DNA of 43,519 bases. It comes from an uncultured Myxococcales bacterium. Its GTDB lineage: Bacteria; Myxococcota_A; Bradymonadia; UBA7976; UBA1532. A program made the translations under genes and the position numbers. The notes under the pieces were generated by a model. That model was not told the origin of the DNA and ran no database searches. It worked only from the letters and a program-made list of their open reading frames with translations. The stretch covers positions 1 to 43,519 of the forward strand of contig CAINDO010000354.1 in the NCBI GenBank assembly GCA_903847385.1, given 5' to 3'. Of this stretch, positions 42,334 through 43,519 are shown in pieces (position 1 is the first letter of the stretch; every line of letters starts with the position of its first letter).

Positions 42334-42357
42334 CGGGCGCCGTTTCGCGCGCGCCCG
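42334..42357 (+). terminator. Possible terminator hairpin after the carboxylase operon
   Basis: Arms CGGGCGC (42334-42340) and GCGCCCG (42351-42357) with a 10-base loop, 12 bases after the stop of the alpha subunit. No T-run follows; a weak or Rho-assisted terminator is the most that can be said. Confidence 0.35.
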
Positions 42358-42403
42358 AGCTGAAAATCGACCGGGATGTCGCCGCAACGTCACGGGGGTG
42401 GCG

Positions 42404-42431
42404 TACAATTTCGCGCCTTTCGATTCAGGAG
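42404..42431 (+). promoter_or_regulatory. -10 element and ribosome binding site of the last lipoprotein gene
   Basis: TACAAT (42404-42409) is a good -10 without a recognisable -35. AGGAG (42427-42431) lies 6 bases before the ATG at 42438. This gene is therefore led, in contrast to the leaderless-looking genes elsewhere in the window. Confidence 0.4.
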
Positions 42432-42437
42432 ATCGTC

Positions 42438-43519
42438 ATGCGCGTTTCCCCCCCCAACACGCTGGCCCTCGTCGCCGCCTTCGCGGCGGGCCTGGGCGCT
42501 TGTGTCGACCGCAACACGGACGCCGGTGGTGGCCAGGCGGTCGACGCCGGCGCGTCCACGACGGACCGCGGCGGCTCGTCCATCAACGGCACCTTCGACG
42601 CCATGTTCGGCGAGGGCGGCACGGCCGTGCCCCCGCAGGGCGGCACGCCGCTCCCGGGCGGGCAGGGGGGCGAGCCGCCGCCGCCGCCGGTCGGTGGCTC
42701 CGGCGGCGATGAGCCGCCCCCGCCGCCCCCGGACGCCGGCGGCACGGGCGGGACGCAGATGATGGGCGATCCCGGCCCCTGCGCGGTGCGGGCGCTCGAC
42801 GATCACCAGGCCTGCCCGGCGTCGATCTACGAGGTCCGGCAGGACATCGGCCTGGGCTTCAAGGTCACGGTGAAGGGCGTCGTCACGACGCTGCGCACCA
42901 ACGCCGCCGGCGAGCCCCGCAACCTGACGCTCCAGGTCGGCTCGGAGCAGGCCGAGTACTCGGGCCCGAACTTCAGCGGCGTCTGGGTCTTCACCGGGGA
43001 CGCGACGGCGCCCGCCGAACAGCTCGCCGGCCTGCAGCCCGGTCAGCTCGTCGAGATGACGGGCACGACCAACGACTTCCACGGTCAGCGCCAGCTCGTG
43101 CTCATCGACGCCGTGACCATCGTGGGCAACGCCGCCCCGGTCGTGCCGCTGCCGGTGGCACCGGGCGAGATCGCCACGGGCGGCGCCCGCGCGGACGCGC
43201 TCGAGGCGAGCCTCGTCGAGATCGAGGACGTAGAGGTCACCGACCCCGCGCCGGCGCCCGGCGAGGGTGACCGCGATCCGACCCACGAGTTCGAGGTCAC
43301 GGGTACGCTTCGGGTGGACGACTTCCTGTACCTGATCGACCCGCCGCCCGTGGCCGACGAGCGCTTCCGCCGCATCACGGGTGTGCTCCGGTTCTCCAAC
43401 AACCTGCACAAGATCGAGCCGCGCAACGCCGCGGACGTCGACCGGCCCAACCCGCCGCCGCCCCCGCCGCCCGGGGACATGGGCGCGCCGCCGCCCCCGC
43501 CCGCCGACATGGGCGCGCC
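42438..43519 (+). CDS. OB-fold-containing lipoprotein, C-terminus outside window (partial)
   Basis: Three hundred and sixty codons without a stop run to the end of the window. Lipobox L-G-A-C gives lipidated Cys22. A long Gly/Pro/Asp linker (about 25-115, with runs of five and six Pro) precedes a segment typical of the OB-fold found in extracellular nuclease-like proteins: FKVTVKGVVTTLRT, SGVWVFTGD, LQPGQLVEMTGTTNDFHGQRQLVL. A second similar unit follows (ASLVEIEDVEVTD, FRRITGVLRFSNNLHKIEPRN). The visible end is a Pro-rich tandem repeat with DMGA units. No nuclease domain is visible in the part present. The start has a clear AGGAG. Location outside the cytoplasm is likely; activity unknown. 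Confidence 0.8.
   Translation, partial: MRVSPPNTLALVAAFAAGLGACVDRNTDAGGGQAVDAGASTTDRGGSSINGTFDAMFGEGGTAVPPQGGTPLPGGQGGEPPPPPVGGSGGDEPPPPPPDAGGTGGTQMMGDPGPCAVRALDDHQACPASIYEVRQDIGLGFKVTVKGVVTTLRTNAAGEPRNLTLQVGSEQAEYSGPNFSGVWVFTGDATAPAEQLAGLQPGQLVEMTGTTNDFHGQRQLVLIDAVTIVGNAAPVVPLPVAPGEIATGGARADALEASLVEIEDVEVTDPAPAPGEGDRDPTHEFEVTGTLRVDDFLYLIDPPPVADERFRRITGVLRFSNNLHKIEPRNAADVDRPNPPPPPPPGDMGAPPPPPADMGA

Overview
The window is about 70% GC, densely coded, and contains many exported lipoproteins with Gly/Ala/Asp-rich linkers behind the lipobox cysteine. It also carries a eukaryote-like Ser/Thr kinase, an Oar-like TonB-dependent receptor, a CotH-type lipoprotein, a MYXO-CTERM-like C-terminus and an ether-lipid (AGPS-like) enzyme. 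Together these point to the chromosome of a member of the Myxococcota (former Deltaproteobacteria). That placement is an inference from gene style, not from a marker gene. I see no rRNA, tRNA, CRISPR array, insertion sequence or phage gene. The longest gap without a gene is about 160 bases (5144-5303).

Layout. 1-1877 (minus): a partial lipoprotein translationally coupled to a CotH-kinase-family lipoprotein. 1988-4557 (plus): a membrane-anchored Ser/Thr kinase and glutamyl-Q tRNA(Asp) synthetase. 4547-5738: Fe superoxide dismutase (minus) diverging from a small four-helix membrane protein. 5751-12148 (minus): a SAM methyltransferase, inositol-1-phosphate synthase, a fused inositol-phosphate cytidylyltransferase/CDP-alcohol transferase, and an ABC-2 exporter (ATPase plus permease), which looks like a polar-inositol metabolite or lipid cluster. 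12267-13983 (plus): a small beta-barrel protein and DNA polymerase IV. 13999-16184 (minus): a four-gene ECF sigma operon (small hydrophobic/acidic protein, sigma factor, single-span protein, DUF3106-type repeat protein). 16302-17822 (minus): an outer-membrane barrel. 17867-20958 (plus): a heme-c/copper monooxygenase-like lipoprotein overlapping a secreted protein with a MYXO-CTERM-like tail. 20967-24708: arginine decarboxylase and a PilB/GspE-type ATPase. 24755-27645: an AGPS-like flavoenzyme coupled to an MFS transporter. 27665-37243: an M16 peptidase pair, a lipoprotein/TonB-dependent receptor pair, and a dedicated TonB-ExbB-ExbD-ExbD motor. 37319-42321: an ElaA-type acetyltransferase, a beta-keto acid cleavage enzyme and a two-subunit biotin-dependent acyl-CoA carboxylase. 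42438 to the end: a partial OB-fold lipoprotein.

Two assemblies stand out. The first is the M16 peptidase pair followed by a lipoprotein, an Oar-like receptor and a full Ton motor. It resembles, in parts list, the Fus import-and-cleave logic (receptor + M16 protease + TonB-like protein) but has a different receptor type, an added lipoprotein and its own ExbB/ExbD/ExbD. The second is the inositol cluster, in which CDP-inositol chemistry sits beside an exporter and a methyltransferase in an apparently mesophilic bacterium.

At the regulatory level, several genes (7914, 24755, 37319, 12267, probably 27665) have a -10-like hexamer ending only 7-8 nt before the ATG and no Shine-Dalgarno sequence. 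This predicts leaderless mRNAs. Clear palindromes lie in the sodB divergent region (5200-5219) and in front of the receptor operon (30640-30660). Adjacent genes are often joined by ATGA-type overlaps.
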